A DNA stretch of 64,000 bases from Comamonadaceae bacterium CD01 (GCA_002894305.1 PGEI01000003.1:1-64000); one strand, 5' to 3'; positions 8,797-17,989 are shown, numbered from the stretch's first letter. Program-made: numbers and translations. The notes: generated from the sequence alone by a model not told the origin.

Positions 8797-9237
8797 TCAG
8801 TCGCGCACGACCAGCACGGGCACGCGCACGACGCCCAGCACGCGCTGGGTGACACTGCCGAGCACCAGCTTTTCCAGGCCGCGGCGGCCGTGCGAGCCCA
8901 TGACGATCAGGTCGGCGCCCACGCTGTCGACGGCACGCACCACGCCGTCGTGCACCGCGTGGCCCTCGCCCACCATGGTCTCCACCTGCGCGACGCCGGC
9001 CTGGGTGATCGCCTCCTTGGCAGTGTCCAGCGCCGCATTGGCCTCGGCAGTAGCGGCGCTCAGGTACTGCGCCTGGCCATAGGCAAAGTCGGCGCCGACG
9101 CCGGTGAATGGGTACGGATCAATGACGTACAGCACGGTGACGGCGCTGCCAAAGGTCTTGGCCAGCGCGGCCGCGCGGGCGACAGCCTTCATGGCGGTTT
9201 CAGAGCCGTCGACCGGAACCAGGATGTGCTTGAACAT
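8797..9237 (-). CDS. Universal stress protein, single domain
   Basis: A 146-residue UspA-family protein. It starts MFKHILVPVDGSETA, and the C-terminal ATP-binding pattern G-2x-G-9x-G(S/T) appears as MGSHGRRGLEKLVLGSVTQ followed by VPVLVVRD, so it is of the nucleotide-binding UspFG-like type. Such proteins are induced by stress and help survival; the exact role is unknown. ATG 9237 has a GA-rich ribosome site. It is a single-gene unit on the minus strand followed by a hairpin. Confidence 0.88.
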   Translation of the reverse strand: MFKHILVPVDGSETAMKAVARAAALAKTFGSAVTVLYVIDPYPFTGVGADFAYGQAQYLSAATAEANAALDTAKEAITQAGVAQVETMVGEGHAVHDGVVRAVDSVGADLIVMGSHGRRGLEKLVLGSVTQRVLGVVRVPVLVVRD

Positions 9238-9317
9238 GAATACTCCTTGAAAGAGTGGTGGGTGAGGAAGAGACAGTGACAACCCTAGCACGACCACCGT
9301 AGTGGCCGCCTTGATTT

Positions 9318-10067
9318 TCAGCCATCGTCGCCCAAAAAAGTGCCGCGCCGGCAGGTCAGCACCAGGGTGTCGCGCCAACCGCCCTCGTGCAGCGGCTGGA
9401 TGGGCGTGGTCTCGTGCACCATGCGCGCGTCGTCCAGCAGCAGCAGCGACCAGGGGTCGGTCAGCGTGAAGCGCTGGCCGGCGGGGCGGGCGGCCTCGAA
9501 GATGCGTGTCTCGCCGCCTTTGATGCCGTGGCGCCCGACCATGAAGACGGCCACAAGGTCGACTCCATCGCGATGCGCGCCTTCGGGCGTGGGTCGGCCG
9601 ATGCCGCCGGCGGTGTCGATGCGGAACTGGTGCGCTTCGATGAACCAGCGCTCGGGCTGGGTGGCCAGCGCCTGCTGCGCCACGCCAGCCACGGCCTGCA
9701 CCAGCCGCTGCCAGGCCGGCTGCGCCAGCGTGGCTGCCTGCATGGGCGCAAACCAGCGCTGCATGCCGCCGTGCAGCGCGTTGTATTCCAGCGGCTGCCA
9801 GTGCGCGCGCGCCGGCGCCTGGGTGATCTGAGTGCCGTCGGCGATGAAGCAGGCATGGCGCCGGCGCCGGTAGCGCCCGCCGTCCTTGAGATGCTCGTCA
9901 GGTGGCAGGTCGTCCCAGTCGGGGGCGAGTTGCTGCAGTTCGGTCAGCGCGACACCGGCCCAGGCGGCCGTGTCGTGCGGCTGCAGCACGGCAAAGCCGC
10001 GCTCGCGCAATTGGGCGACAGCCTCTTCAGGCTGCACATAAGGAGGGGCAAAAGTGGGATAGGCCAT
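9318..10067 (-). CDS. 2OG-Fe(II) dioxygenase family protein
   Basis: A 249-residue protein of the 2OG-Fe dioxygenase group (PF10014-like). The metal-binding features are PEGAHRDGVDLVAV (His and Asp ligands) and the distal histidine in LLLDDARMVHETTPI, with GGETRIFEA between them, all hallmarks of this family. Some relatives hydroxylate free amino acids such as isoleucine; the substrate here is not known. The start MAYPTFAPPYVQPEEAVAQL at 10067 gives the family's normal length. It lies between uspA and the acyl-CoA ligase, with short gaps. Confidence 0.78.
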   Translation of the reverse strand: MAYPTFAPPYVQPEEAVAQLRERGFAVLQPHDTAAWAGVALTELQQLAPDWDDLPPDEHLKDGGRYRRRRHACFIADGTQITQAPARAHWQPLEYNALHGGMQRWFAPMQAATLAQPAWQRLVQAVAGVAQQALATQPERWFIEAHQFRIDTAGGIGRPTPEGAHRDGVDLVAVFMVGRHGIKGGETRIFEAARPAGQRFTLTDPWSLLLLDDARMVHETTPIQPLHEGGWRDTLVLTCRRGTFLGDDG

Positions 10068-10123
10068 GGGTGCCGAGCTTAGCGCCGCTGCGCGCCGCCG
10101 GCGCCCTACCCTGCGCCTGCACC

Positions 10124-11824
10124 CTACAGTTGGCCCTGGTTCTGCGCCTCCTGCAGCGTGCGCCACATCACCTTGCCGCTGCCGCTCTTGGGCAGCGCGT
10201 CGGCAAAGTGGATCTGGCGCGGCACCTTGTAGACGGCCATGTGCTCGCGGCACCAGGCGACGAGGTCTTCCTCGCTGACCTTGCCCTTGTGATCCGCTCG
10301 CAGCACGACGACGGCCTTGACGGTCTCGCCGCGGTAGTCGTCACTGGCCGAGATGACGCAGGCCTCCTGCACCGCCGGGTGTTTGAACATCAGTGCCTCG
10401 ACCTCGGCCGGCCAGACCTTGAAGCCGCTGGCGTTGATCATGCGTTTCAGGCGGTCGGTGATGAAGAAATAGCCCTCCTCGTCCACGCGGCCCAGGTCGC
10501 CGGTACGGAAGAACCGCTTGCCGTCCATTTCGAAGAACGCGGCGGCCGTGGCCTCGGGGTGCTTCCAGTAGCCGTCGAACACCTCGGGGCCGCAGACGAC
10601 GATCTCGCCCTGCTCGCCCTGGGCCACCTCCTTGAGCGTCTCGGGATCGACGACGCGCGCGTCGGTGCTCATGAACGGAATGCCCAGGCACTGCTGCTTG
10701 GGACGGTCGGGCGGGTTGCTGTGCGATGGCGCGGCGGTCTCGGTCAGGCCGTAGCCCTCGGCGTAGCGCAGGCCGTACTGATCCTGCAGGCGCTGGGCAA
10801 CGGCCTGGGGCATGGCCGCGCCGCCGCCGCCGATGCTCCTCAGGCTGGACAGGTCGAACTGGGAGAAATTCGGGCTGGCCATCAGGTCGATGATCATCGT
10901 CGGGATGTTGGTCCAGGCGGTCACCTTGTGGCGCGAGATCAGGCGCCCGGCCAGTTCGCGATCCCAGCGCGGCATCAGCACCAGCGTGGAGCCGCTGTAC
11001 AGCGTGGCGTGCATCACGCTGACCATGCCGGTGATGTGGAACATCGGCACTACGCATAGCGCCACGCCGTCGGACGAGCCCGTGCCCCACAGGCTGCTGG
11101 CCACCGCGTTGTGCATCAGGCTGCGGTGCGGGTGCATGCAGCCCTTGGGCAGGCCGGTGGTGCCGCTGGTGTAGGGCAGTACGGCCAGGTCGTCGGGGCC
11201 TGCATCGTGTGCCGGCGCGGCGCCACTGAATGCCAGCGCGTCGGCCCAGGCATGGGCCTGGCCACCCTGTAATGCCGGCAGCGGGTGCTGGGTGCACAGC
11301 CAGTCCTGCCAGGCGGCGGGCATGTCGCCCGCCTCGAGCGCCTGCGGGTCGAAGGCGTCTGTGTACTGGCTGGCCAGCAGGTGGGTGAGCCGCTGGTCGG
11401 CCGGCAGTGCATCGCTGGCCTTGGCCATCTCGCCGGCCAGGTCGGCGGTGGTGATGGCCACGCGCGCCTCGCTGTCCTCAATGTAGTGCCGCAGCTCCTG
11501 CGCCCGGTTCATTGGGTTGACCGGCACGACCACCGCGTTGGTGCGCAGGATGGCGAAGTGCGCCACCACCCATTGCGGGCAGTTCTGCATGTACAGCAGC
11601 ACCCGGTCACCCTTGCCCACGCCCCAGGCGGCCAGCTGCGCGGCCAGGCGCTCGGCCTCGTCGTGCAGCTGGCGGTAGCTGGTCTCGCGCCCCATGAACA
11701 CCAGCGCTGCCTTGTCCGGGTAGCGCCAGGCGTTGACGGCGACGTTGAACCACAGCGAGGTGGCGGGGGTAGTGATGGCGTGGGGCAGGCGCGCGGGCCA
11801 GAAGGCGTAATGGGGGCGGGTCAA
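10124..11824 (-). CDS. AMP-forming acyl-CoA ligase (long-chain fatty-acid type)
   Basis: A 566-residue ANL-superfamily enzyme activating a carboxylate to its CoA thioester via an acyl-AMP. Key motifs: phosphate loop YTSGTTGLPKGCMHPH, GYGLTETAAP, hinge FRTGDLGRVDEEGYFFITDR, and C-terminal catalytic lysine in GSGKVMWRTL. The most likely start is TTG at 11824, seven bases after a GGAG ribosome site; in-frame sequence upstream is non-coding in style. Medium- to long-chain fatty acids are the probable substrate, by family. The next gene diverges, leaving a 286-base promoter region. Confidence 0.85.
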   Translation of the reverse strand: MTRPHYAFWPARLPHAITTPATSLWFNVAVNAWRYPDKAALVFMGRETSYRQLHDEAERLAAQLAAWGVGKGDRVLLYMQNCPQWVVAHFAILRTNAVVVPVNPMNRAQELRHYIEDSEARVAITTADLAGEMAKASDALPADQRLTHLLASQYTDAFDPQALEAGDMPAAWQDWLCTQHPLPALQGGQAHAWADALAFSGAAPAHDAGPDDLAVLPYTSGTTGLPKGCMHPHRSLMHNAVASSLWGTGSSDGVALCVVPMFHITGMVSVMHATLYSGSTLVLMPRWDRELAGRLISRHKVTAWTNIPTMIIDLMASPNFSQFDLSSLRSIGGGGAAMPQAVAQRLQDQYGLRYAEGYGLTETAAPSHSNPPDRPKQQCLGIPFMSTDARVVDPETLKEVAQGEQGEIVVCGPEVFDGYWKHPEATAAAFFEMDGKRFFRTGDLGRVDEEGYFFITDRLKRMINASGFKVWPAEVEALMFKHPAVQEACVISASDDYRGETVKAVVVLRADHKGKVSEEDLVAWCREHMAVYKVPRQIHFADALPKSGSGKVMWRTLQEAQNQGQL

Positions 11825-12110
11825 GACAGACTCCAGGACAGGGAACAAAAACCGGCACCCAGCGTAGGAGCAGGTTCGCCGACGGGCATCGGGAACAGTC
11901 CCAGTGCGCAGTCCCGCATGTGACGGGCCGACGGGCGCCGCGGGGCGGCATGCGGACTGCATTTTTTGTAAGCGAGTGTCCGCGCAACGGCGCGAAGCCG
12001 GCTGCTTGCGCACGATGGACGACAATGCGCGTTTTTGATTCACGTTGCCGCCCGGCCCCCAGGCGCTGCAACGGCGGCGCCCACGGGCGCCCGGCACGTA
12101 GGGCAGTGGC
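11825..12110. promoter_or_regulatory. Divergent intergenic region, acyl-CoA ligase / 2-hydroxyacid dehydrogenase
   Basis: 286 bases between two divergent genes, so it must hold promoters for both. The plus-strand stretch near 11960-12045 is less GC-rich than its surroundings, but no confident -35/-10 pair, operator or riboswitch was recognised. Confidence 0.4.
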
Positions 12111-13118
12111 ATGAACATCATCATCCTCGACGATTACCAGGACAGCGTGCGCAAGCTGCAGTGCGCCGAGCGCCTGCAGAACTACCCGGCCAAGGTGTAT
12201 ACCAACACCGTCAAGGGTCTGGGGCAGCTGGCGGTGCGCTTGCGCGACGCGGACATCATCGTGCTGATCCGCGAGCGGACCCACCTGCCCCGCCAACTGC
12301 TGGAAAAGCTGCCGCGCCTCAAGCTCATCGCCCAGACCGGCCGCGTGGGCGGCCACATCGACCTGGCGACGTGCACCGAGCGCGGCATTGCGGTGGCCGA
12401 GGGTGTGGGCTCTCCGGTGGCGCCCGCCGAGCTGACCTGGGCGCTGATCATGGCGGCGATGCGCCGCCTGCCGCAGTACATCACCAACCTCAAGCACGGC
12501 GCGTGGCAGCAGTCGGGGCTGCGCGCCGCGTCAATGCCGCCCAACTTCGGCCTGGGCATGGTGCTGCGCGGCAAGACGCTGGGCATCTGGGGCTATGGCC
12601 GCATTGGCCAGATCGTGGCCGGCTACGGCCGGGCGTTCGGCATGAACGTGTGCGTGTGGGGCAGCGAGGCCTCGCGCGCCCGGGCGCTGGCCGACGGGCT
12701 GCAGGCGGCGAGCAACCGCGGCGATTTTTTTTCCAACTGCGACGTGATCTCGCTGCACCTGCGCCTGACCGACACGACGCGCGGCATGGTCACACTGGAA
12801 GACCTGTCGTGCATGAAGCCGACCGCGCTGCTGGTCAACACCTCGCGCGCCGAGCTGCTGGAGAACGATGCCCTGATCACCGCGCTCAACCGAGGGCGCC
12901 CGGGCATGGCGGCAATCGACGTGTTCGAGAGCGAGCCCATCCTGCAGGGCCACGCGCTGCTGCGGCTGGAAAACTGCATCTGCACGCCGCACATCGGCTA
13001 TGTGGAGCGCGACAACTACGAGCTGTACTTTGGCGCTGCCTTCGACAACGTGGTCAATTTCATCAAGGGGCGGCCGACCAACATCGTCAATCCGGGGGCG
13101 CTGCAGGTGCGCCGCTGA
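12111..13118 (+). CDS. D-isomer-specific 2-hydroxyacid dehydrogenase
   Basis: A 335-residue NAD-dependent dehydrogenase of the SerA/GhrA type. The Rossmann nucleotide site is GKTLGIWGYGRIGQIVAGYG. The catalytic triad is visible as Arg in LVNTSRAELL, Glu in IDVFESEPI and His in CTPHIGYV. The N-terminal IILDDYQDSVRKL start is typical of a D-2-hydroxyacid dehydrogenase subgroup common in Proteobacteria; the substrate is uncertain (phosphoglycerate-like or hydroxypyruvate-like). An eight-T run near 12725 does not break the frame. Its last 32 bases overlap the converging hypothetical gene. Confidence 0.85.
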   Translation: MNIIILDDYQDSVRKLQCAERLQNYPAKVYTNTVKGLGQLAVRLRDADIIVLIRERTHLPRQLLEKLPRLKLIAQTGRVGGHIDLATCTERGIAVAEGVGSPVAPAELTWALIMAAMRRLPQYITNLKHGAWQQSGLRAASMPPNFGLGMVLRGKTLGIWGYGRIGQIVAGYGRAFGMNVCVWGSEASRARALADGLQAASNRGDFFSNCDVISLHLRLTDTTRGMVTLEDLSCMKPTALLVNTSRAELLENDALITALNRGRPGMAAIDVFESEPILQGHALLRLENCICTPHIGYVERDNYELYFGAAFDNVVNFIKGRPTNIVNPGALQVRR

Positions 13119-13593
13119 GCGCGGCGTCCAGCTCCTGGGCAACGGCCTGCGAGACGCATTCGCGCACCAGCGCCTCCACCTCCTGGTGCAGCAGGCCCAG
13201 CAGCGGGCGCATCTGCTCGGCCACCACCCGGTTCAGCGAGGCCTGCATGCGCTCTTGCAGCTGTACGTCCACGCGCTGCATCACGCGGTGGATCAGCGCC
13301 TCTTCGTTCAGCGCCGGCAGCGCGGGTGGCTCGCCGGTCTGCTGCGCGGGTGCGGCGAATGGCGGCTCCTCGGTGGCCGGCGCCTCGTACTCCAACTCCC
13401 AGGCAGGTTCCGGCGCACGGCCGGGTATATCGGTCTCGTCCAGCAGCGCTTCGTGCGGCGGGTCGCCGTGCTCGTCGCCAACCGCATCCGGCACCACGGG
13501 CACAGCCAGCACGGCGTCGTCCGGCAGCTGTACGACCTCGGTCAGCGTCGGGATGAAGCGCGGCGGCGGAGGGTTGCTGCCGACCATGGTCAT
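13087..13593 (-). CDS. Hypothetical protein, proline/acid-rich with C-terminal helix
   Basis: A 168-residue protein not recognised. Residues 1-90 are rich in Pro, Glu and Ala and probably disordered; residues ~95-155 (EEALIHRVMQRVDVQLQERM and following) look like a long amphipathic helix or coiled coil. It has no signal peptide or membrane segment. Its ATG overlaps the holC stop by four bases, so it is the third gene of a pepA-holC operon. That position and the reading-frame coupling argue that it is real. It overlaps the converging dehydrogenase by 32 bases. Confidence 0.65.
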   Translation of the reverse strand: MTMVGSNPPPPRFIPTLTEVVQLPDDAVLAVPVVPDAVGDEHGDPPHEALLDETDIPGRAPEPAWELEYEAPATEEPPFAAPAQQTGEPPALPALNEEALIHRVMQRVDVQLQERMQASLNRVVAEQMRPLLGLLHQEVEALVRECVSQAVAQELDAALSGAPAAPPD

Positions 13594-14030
13594 GCCGGAT
13601 CGCGCCGCGGCGCCACGTCGTAGGTGGTGATGGTGTGGCCCTGCTCCTGGTACTGGCGCCAGCGCTGGCGCGCGCCGGTGCGGTCTTCGGCGTCACCCTG
13701 GCTCACGACCTCGACCAGCCGCTCGTACTGCGTAAAACCGTCCGGGATCTGCTGGCCCAGGTTGAGCAGCTGGCCACGCTCACCCCAGGCGCTCGGGTCG
13801 CGCACCAGCACGATGGGCGAGGCGCGCACCACGTCGGGCGGCGCGTCGTCCAGGCAGTGGGCGACGAAGTCGGTGGGCGCCATCTCCCACAGCGTGCGCT
13901 CCAGCCACTGCAGGTCGGCCTCGCTGCCAGTGATGGCCAGGCCCGCGCCGTTGCGCAGCGACTTGCGCGCGTAACGGCAGGCGTAGATGCGCCGGTCAGG
14001 CACGTTGAAATGGAACACCACCTCGGTCAT
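13590..14030 (-). CDS. holC: DNA polymerase III, chi subunit
   Basis: A 146-residue protein matching HolC: MTEVVFHFNVPDRRIYACRY at the N-terminus, ARKSLRNGAGLAI, and the WEMAPTDFVAHC segment are characteristic. Chi links the clamp-loader (through psi) to single-stranded DNA-binding protein at the replication fork. The gene starts 14 bases after the pepA stop, the classical pepA-holC order, and overlaps the following hypothetical gene by four bases. Confidence 0.9.
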   Translation of the reverse strand: MTEVVFHFNVPDRRIYACRYARKSLRNGAGLAITGSEADLQWLERTLWEMAPTDFVAHCLDDAPPDVVRASPIVLVRDPSAWGERGQLLNLGQQIPDGFTQYERLVEVVSQGDAEDRTGARQRWRQYQEQGHTITTYDVAPRRDPA

Positions 14031-14044
14031 GGCTTGCGCGCGCT

Positions 14045-15616
14045 TCAGACGGTCTTGCGCGGGCGGCGCGTGGCCTTGGCCGGCGCGGCCTTGGCCTTGT
14101 CGGCGGCGGTCTTTTTGGCGGCGGCTTTGGCCGTGGGCTTGGCGGGCGCCTTCTTGGCCCGAGTGCCCTCCTGTCCCGCCAGACCCAGCAGGTAGTGCAC
14201 CAGCAGGCCGACCGGGCGGCCCGTCGCGCCCTTGGCGGCGCCGCTCTTCCAGGCCGAGCCGGCAATGTCCAGGTGCGCCCACGGCGCGTCGCCGACGAAG
14301 CGCTGCAAAAACTTGGCCGCGGTGATCGAGCCCGCCGGACGGCCCGCGACGTTGGCCACGTCGGCAAACCGGCTCTTCAAGCCCTGGGCGTAGTCCTCGT
14401 CCAGCGGCATGCGCCAGCACAGATCCAGCGCCTCGTCGCCGGCGTCGGCCAGCTGCCGCGCCAGCGCGTCGTCGCTGGCGTACATGCCGCTGCGCAGAGC
14501 GCCCAGCGCGATCACGCAGGCGCCGGTGAGCGTGGCGATGTCGACCACCGCTGCTGGCTTGAAGCGCTTGGCATAGGCCAGCGCGTCACACAGCACCAGG
14601 CGGCCTTCGGCGTCGGTGTTGAGAATTTCGATGGTCTGGCCGTCCATGCTGGTGACCACGTCGCCGGGCTTGACCGCGCGGCCGTCGGGCATGTTCTCGC
14701 AGGCGGCAATCAGGCCGACGACGTTGATGCGCGGGCGCAGCAGCGCCAGCGCCTGGAAGGTGCCCAGCACGCTGGCGGCGCCGCCCATGTCGTATTTCAT
14801 CTCGTCCATCTCGGCGGCGGGCTTGAGCGAGATGCCGCCGGTGTCGAACGTGATGCCCTTGCCCACCAACACGACGGGCGCGTCCTTGGCATCGGCGCCG
14901 CTGTAGTGCAGCTCGATGAACTGCAGCGGCTCGGCCGAGCCTTGCGCCACCGCCTGGAACGCGCCCATGCCCAGCTTGGCCACCTCGGCTGGCCCGTGCA
15001 CGCGGCAGCGCAGGCCCGGCGCCTTGGCCAGCGCCCTGGCGGCCTTGCCCAGTGCGGTGGGCGTGGCGTGGTTGGCCGGGCGGTTGGCCCATTCGCGAGC
15101 GAACTCCACGCCTTGGGCGACTGCGACCGCCGCGTCGAACGCGGTGCGCACCGCGGCAGTCCTGGCGTTGGAAGCGCCCACGCTCACGCGCGAGAGCGCC
15201 CGCGGCTCGGTCTTGGTGGTCGTGGCGGTGTAGATGTAGCTGGCAGCTGCCGCCTCGCGCACCGCGGCGGCCACGGCCTGCGGCGCGGGCTCCCAGGCAA
15301 AGACGACGGCTGCGCGCGCGACGGCGCCGTCCTGCAACACGCCGGCGCAGCCCTGCAGCGCCTGCTGCACGCCGCGCGCGTCGCCGCTGCCGCAGCCCAG
15401 CAGCAGCACGCGGCGCGCCGCGATGCCCGGCGGCGCGTACAGCGCCAGCTGCTTGCCGGCCTGGGTTTTCCAGTCCTTGTGCTTGAGCGCCAGCGCCGCC
15501 AGCGACGACAGAGGATCCATCTGCGCGGCGAAGTCATCGCTGACCAGCACCAGCAGCGCGTCGCATGGGTGGGCCGCGGCATCGGCAAGCGCCATGGGCT
15601 TGAGTTCAAAGTTCAT
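14045..15616 (-). CDS. pepA: Leucyl aminopeptidase with lysine/alanine-rich C-terminal tail
   Basis: A 523-residue M17 aminopeptidase that removes N-terminal residues from peptides using two metal ions. The signature NTDAEGRLVLCDAL is intact, as are VGKGITFDTGGISLK and DMGGAASVLGTF, giving the usual metal and catalytic residues. After the normal catalytic domain end (GLAGQ), residues 483-523 form a tail of Lys, Ala, Pro and Arg resembling histone H1-like repeats (AKKAPAKPTAKAAAKK). PepA of E. coli also binds DNA in plasmid dimer resolution, so the tail may add nucleic acid binding; this is inference. First gene of pepA-holC-hypothetical, divergent from lptF. Confidence 0.93.
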   Translation of the reverse strand: MNFELKPMALADAAAHPCDALLVLVSDDFAAQMDPLSSLAALALKHKDWKTQAGKQLALYAPPGIAARRVLLLGCGSGDARGVQQALQGCAGVLQDGAVARAAVVFAWEPAPQAVAAAVREAAAASYIYTATTTKTEPRALSRVSVGASNARTAAVRTAFDAAVAVAQGVEFAREWANRPANHATPTALGKAARALAKAPGLRCRVHGPAEVAKLGMGAFQAVAQGSAEPLQFIELHYSGADAKDAPVVLVGKGITFDTGGISLKPAAEMDEMKYDMGGAASVLGTFQALALLRPRINVVGLIAACENMPDGRAVKPGDVVTSMDGQTIEILNTDAEGRLVLCDALAYAKRFKPAAVVDIATLTGACVIALGALRSGMYASDDALARQLADAGDEALDLCWRMPLDEDYAQGLKSRFADVANVAGRPAGSITAAKFLQRFVGDAPWAHLDIAGSAWKSGAAKGATGRPVGLLVHYLLGLAGQEGTRAKKAPAKPTAKAAAKKTAADKAKAAPAKATRRPRKTV

Positions 15617-15736
15617 AATCGGCGCTTTCCTTTTGAATTCCGTACAAAAAACGCTGCCGCAAGGCGTGCGGCAGTGCCCCGGCGGTTGCGGGCGCTGCCC
15701 TGACGCAGGACGCGCGCAGCCGTGTCGAGCCAGTCA
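15617..15736. promoter_or_regulatory. Divergent promoter region pepA / lptF
   Basis: 120 bases between divergent genes. It contains an inverted repeat ctgccgc/gcggcag (15654-15660, 15668-15674) in the middle. No clear sigma-70 boxes could be fixed by eye. Confidence 0.4.
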
Positions 15737-16831
15737 ATGTTATTCGATTCATCCTTGCGCAAGGAGCTCTCGCGCGGCTTTGGCGCCACCCTGGTCGTGC
15801 TCGTCACCGTGGTGATGACCATGATGCTGATCCGCACGCTGGGCCAGGCCGCGCGCGGCAACGTCGGCCCCTCGGATGTGATCCTGATCATGGGTTACAC
15901 CGTGCTCGGGCAGTTGCCGACCATCTTGAGCCTGAGCCTTTTCATCGCCGTCGTCGGCACGCTGTCGCGCATGTACCGCGACAGCGAGATGGCGATCTGG
16001 TTTGCCGCCGGCCAGGGCCTGGCGCGGCTGCTCGCGCCCATGCTGCGCTTTGCCGCGCCCATCATGCTGGCCGTGGGCGTGCTGGCGCTGGGCGTGTGGC
16101 CCTGGTCCAACCGTCAGATCGACGAGCTGCGCCAGCAGTACGAGCAGCGCGGCGACATCGACCGCATTGCGCCGGGCGAGTTCCAGGAGTCGTCGGACGG
16201 CTCGCGCGTGTTCTTCATCGACCGCGAGACGCCCGGCGCCGACGCGGCCAACAACGTCTTCATCGCCACGCGCGACGCCGGCAGCGAGACCGTGACCTCG
16301 GCGCAGAGCGCGCGCCTGCGCATGATCGACGGCGAGCGCACGGTCGTGCTCTACAACGGCGAACGCATGCAGGCCGCCAACGACGGCTCCCAGCTGCGCG
16401 TGAGCACGTTTGACGAATACCGCACACGCATCGACCCGGGCGGCAGCGCCAGCCGCAGCGACGGCGGCGTGCGCACCATCGACTCGCTGCAACTGCTGCA
16501 CGCCGACCAGCCAGTGCTGCGCGCCGAGCTGGGCTGGCGCCTGGGGCTGATGGCCGCGGTGCTCAACTTCGTCGTGCTGGGCCTGGCCGTGGCCAGCGCC
16601 AACCCGCGCGCCGGGCGCAGCACCGGCCTGATGTTTGCACTGCTGACCTTCGTCGTCTACTACAACCTGATGACCGTGGGCCAGAGCTGGGTGGGCGCGG
16701 GGCGCCTGAGCCTTGCGTCGTTCATGGCGCTGCTGCACGGTGGCGTGCTGGCGCTGGGCCTTCTGGTGCTGGCAGCGCGCCACAACCGCTGGTCGCCGCG
16801 CATGCCGTGGCGCCGCAGGAGCGCCGCATGA
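15737..16831 (+). CDS. lptF: LPS export ABC transporter permease LptF
   Basis: A 364-residue inner-membrane protein of the LptF/LptG family (YjgP/YjgQ). The start MLFDSSLRKELSRGFGATLV is standard for betaproteobacterial LptF, so ATG 15737 is preferred over the in-frame GTG at 15722. Membrane segments lie near residues 15-35, 55-75 and 95-115 and again as three helices in the C-terminal third, around a periplasmic beta-jellyroll. With LptG and the LptB ATPase it extracts lipopolysaccharide and hands it to LptC. Its TGA overlaps the lptG ATG by four bases. Confidence 0.92.
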   Translation: MLFDSSLRKELSRGFGATLVVLVTVVMTMMLIRTLGQAARGNVGPSDVILIMGYTVLGQLPTILSLSLFIAVVGTLSRMYRDSEMAIWFAAGQGLARLLAPMLRFAAPIMLAVGVLALGVWPWSNRQIDELRQQYEQRGDIDRIAPGEFQESSDGSRVFFIDRETPGADAANNVFIATRDAGSETVTSAQSARLRMIDGERTVVLYNGERMQAANDGSQLRVSTFDEYRTRIDPGGSASRSDGGVRTIDSLQLLHADQPVLRAELGWRLGLMAAVLNFVVLGLAVASANPRAGRSTGLMFALLTFVVYYNLMTVGQSWVGAGRLSLASFMALLHGGVLALGLLVLAARHNRWSPRMPWRRRSAA

Positions 16832-17931
16832 AGACGGTACGCCGCTGGATTTTTCGCGAAGTGCTCGTCGGCGTGGGTTTTGCCACGCTGGCCTTCATCG
16901 CGCTGTTCTTCTTTTTCGACATGGTCGACGAGATGCGCCGCGTGGCCCGCCTGGGCGCGCAGGTCTACCCGGTCTCGCACGCCCTGCTCTACGTGGCGAT
17001 GCGCCAGGCACAGCATGTCTACGAGCTGCTGCCCATCACGGTGCTGATCGGCACCATCTTCGTGATGGCGCGGCTGGCGCAAAGCTCGGAATTCACCATC
17101 CTGCGCACCAGCGGCCTGGGCCCGGGGCGGGCGCTTGGCACGCTCTTGCTGCTGGGCCTTGGCTTCACGGTGCTGACCTTCGTCGTGGGCGACTACGTGG
17201 CGCCGGCCACCGAGCGCGCCGCGCAGCTGGTGCAGTCCAGCAGCTCGGGGCCGCTGAGCAGCGGCGCCACCGGCGCCTGGCTCAAGGAGCGCCAGGGCGA
17301 GCATTCGCTGGCCGTGAACGTACGCAGCATCACGGCCGAGGGCCACATGCGCGGCATCCAGGTGTTCGAGTTCGACGGCCAGGGCCGCCTGGCGCAGACG
17401 CTGAAGGCCGCCGAGGGCGACGTGGCCAGCGACCACTGGCAGCTCAAGCAGGTCACGCGCACCACCCTGGTACCCGCCGGCGGCGACCAGCTGCGGGTGC
17501 AGCGCAGCCAGGACGCGCAGTGGGACTGGCCCAGCCGCATCTCGGCCGGCATGGTGGCGGCCGCCGTGGTCAAGCCCGACAAGATGGCCACCATCGAGTT
17601 GTACGGCTTCATCCGCCACCTGCAGGCCAACGGCCAGGCGGCGCAGCGCTACGAGATCGAGTTCTGGCGCAAGGTGTTCTACCCCTTGAGCTGCCTGGTC
17701 ATGGTGGTGCTGGCGCTGCCGTTCGCCTATCTGCACTTTCGCTCGGGCGGTATTGCCGGCTATGTGTTCGGCGGCGTGATGGCCGGCATCAGCTTCTTCT
17801 TGCTCAACAACGTCTTCGGCTTTGCCGGCAACCTGCAGAACTGGTCGCCCTGGCTGACCGCGGCCGCGCCGGGGTTGATCTACACCGCGCTGTCGCTGGC
17901 GGCCTTTGGCTGGCTGGTGCTGCGACGATAG
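16828..17931 (+). CDS. lptG: LPS export ABC transporter permease LptG
   Basis: A 367-residue partner of LptF with the same architecture: N-terminal helices (LVGVGFATLAFIALFFFFDM), periplasmic domain, and C-terminal helices (LVMVVLALPFAYLHF, GISFFLLNNVFGF). The NVFGFAGNL segment near the end is typical of LptG. The heterodimer LptFG forms the channel of the LPS export system. Translation is coupled to lptF through the ATGA overlap. Confidence 0.92.
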   Translation: MKTVRRWIFREVLVGVGFATLAFIALFFFFDMVDEMRRVARLGAQVYPVSHALLYVAMRQAQHVYELLPITVLIGTIFVMARLAQSSEFTILRTSGLGPGRALGTLLLLGLGFTVLTFVVGDYVAPATERAAQLVQSSSSGPLSSGATGAWLKERQGEHSLAVNVRSITAEGHMRGIQVFEFDGQGRLAQTLKAAEGDVASDHWQLKQVTRTTLVPAGGDQLRVQRSQDAQWDWPSRISAGMVAAAVVKPDKMATIELYGFIRHLQANGQAAQRYEIEFWRKVFYPLSCLVMVVLALPFAYLHFRSGGIAGYVFGGVMAGISFFLLNNVFGFAGNLQNWSPWLTAAAPGLIYTALSLAAFGWLVLRR

Positions 17932-17989
17932 CGGCGTATGGCTGCATGCTGCATTCGTTAGATGGATAACGCATAATTAAAGCAATCGT

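Noticed and set aside
12723-12732. Eight-T run inside the 2-hydroxyacid dehydrogenase gene as a possible frameshift site
   Set aside because: The frame continues unbroken with the catalytic Arg, Glu and His motifs downstream; no alternative product is apparent.
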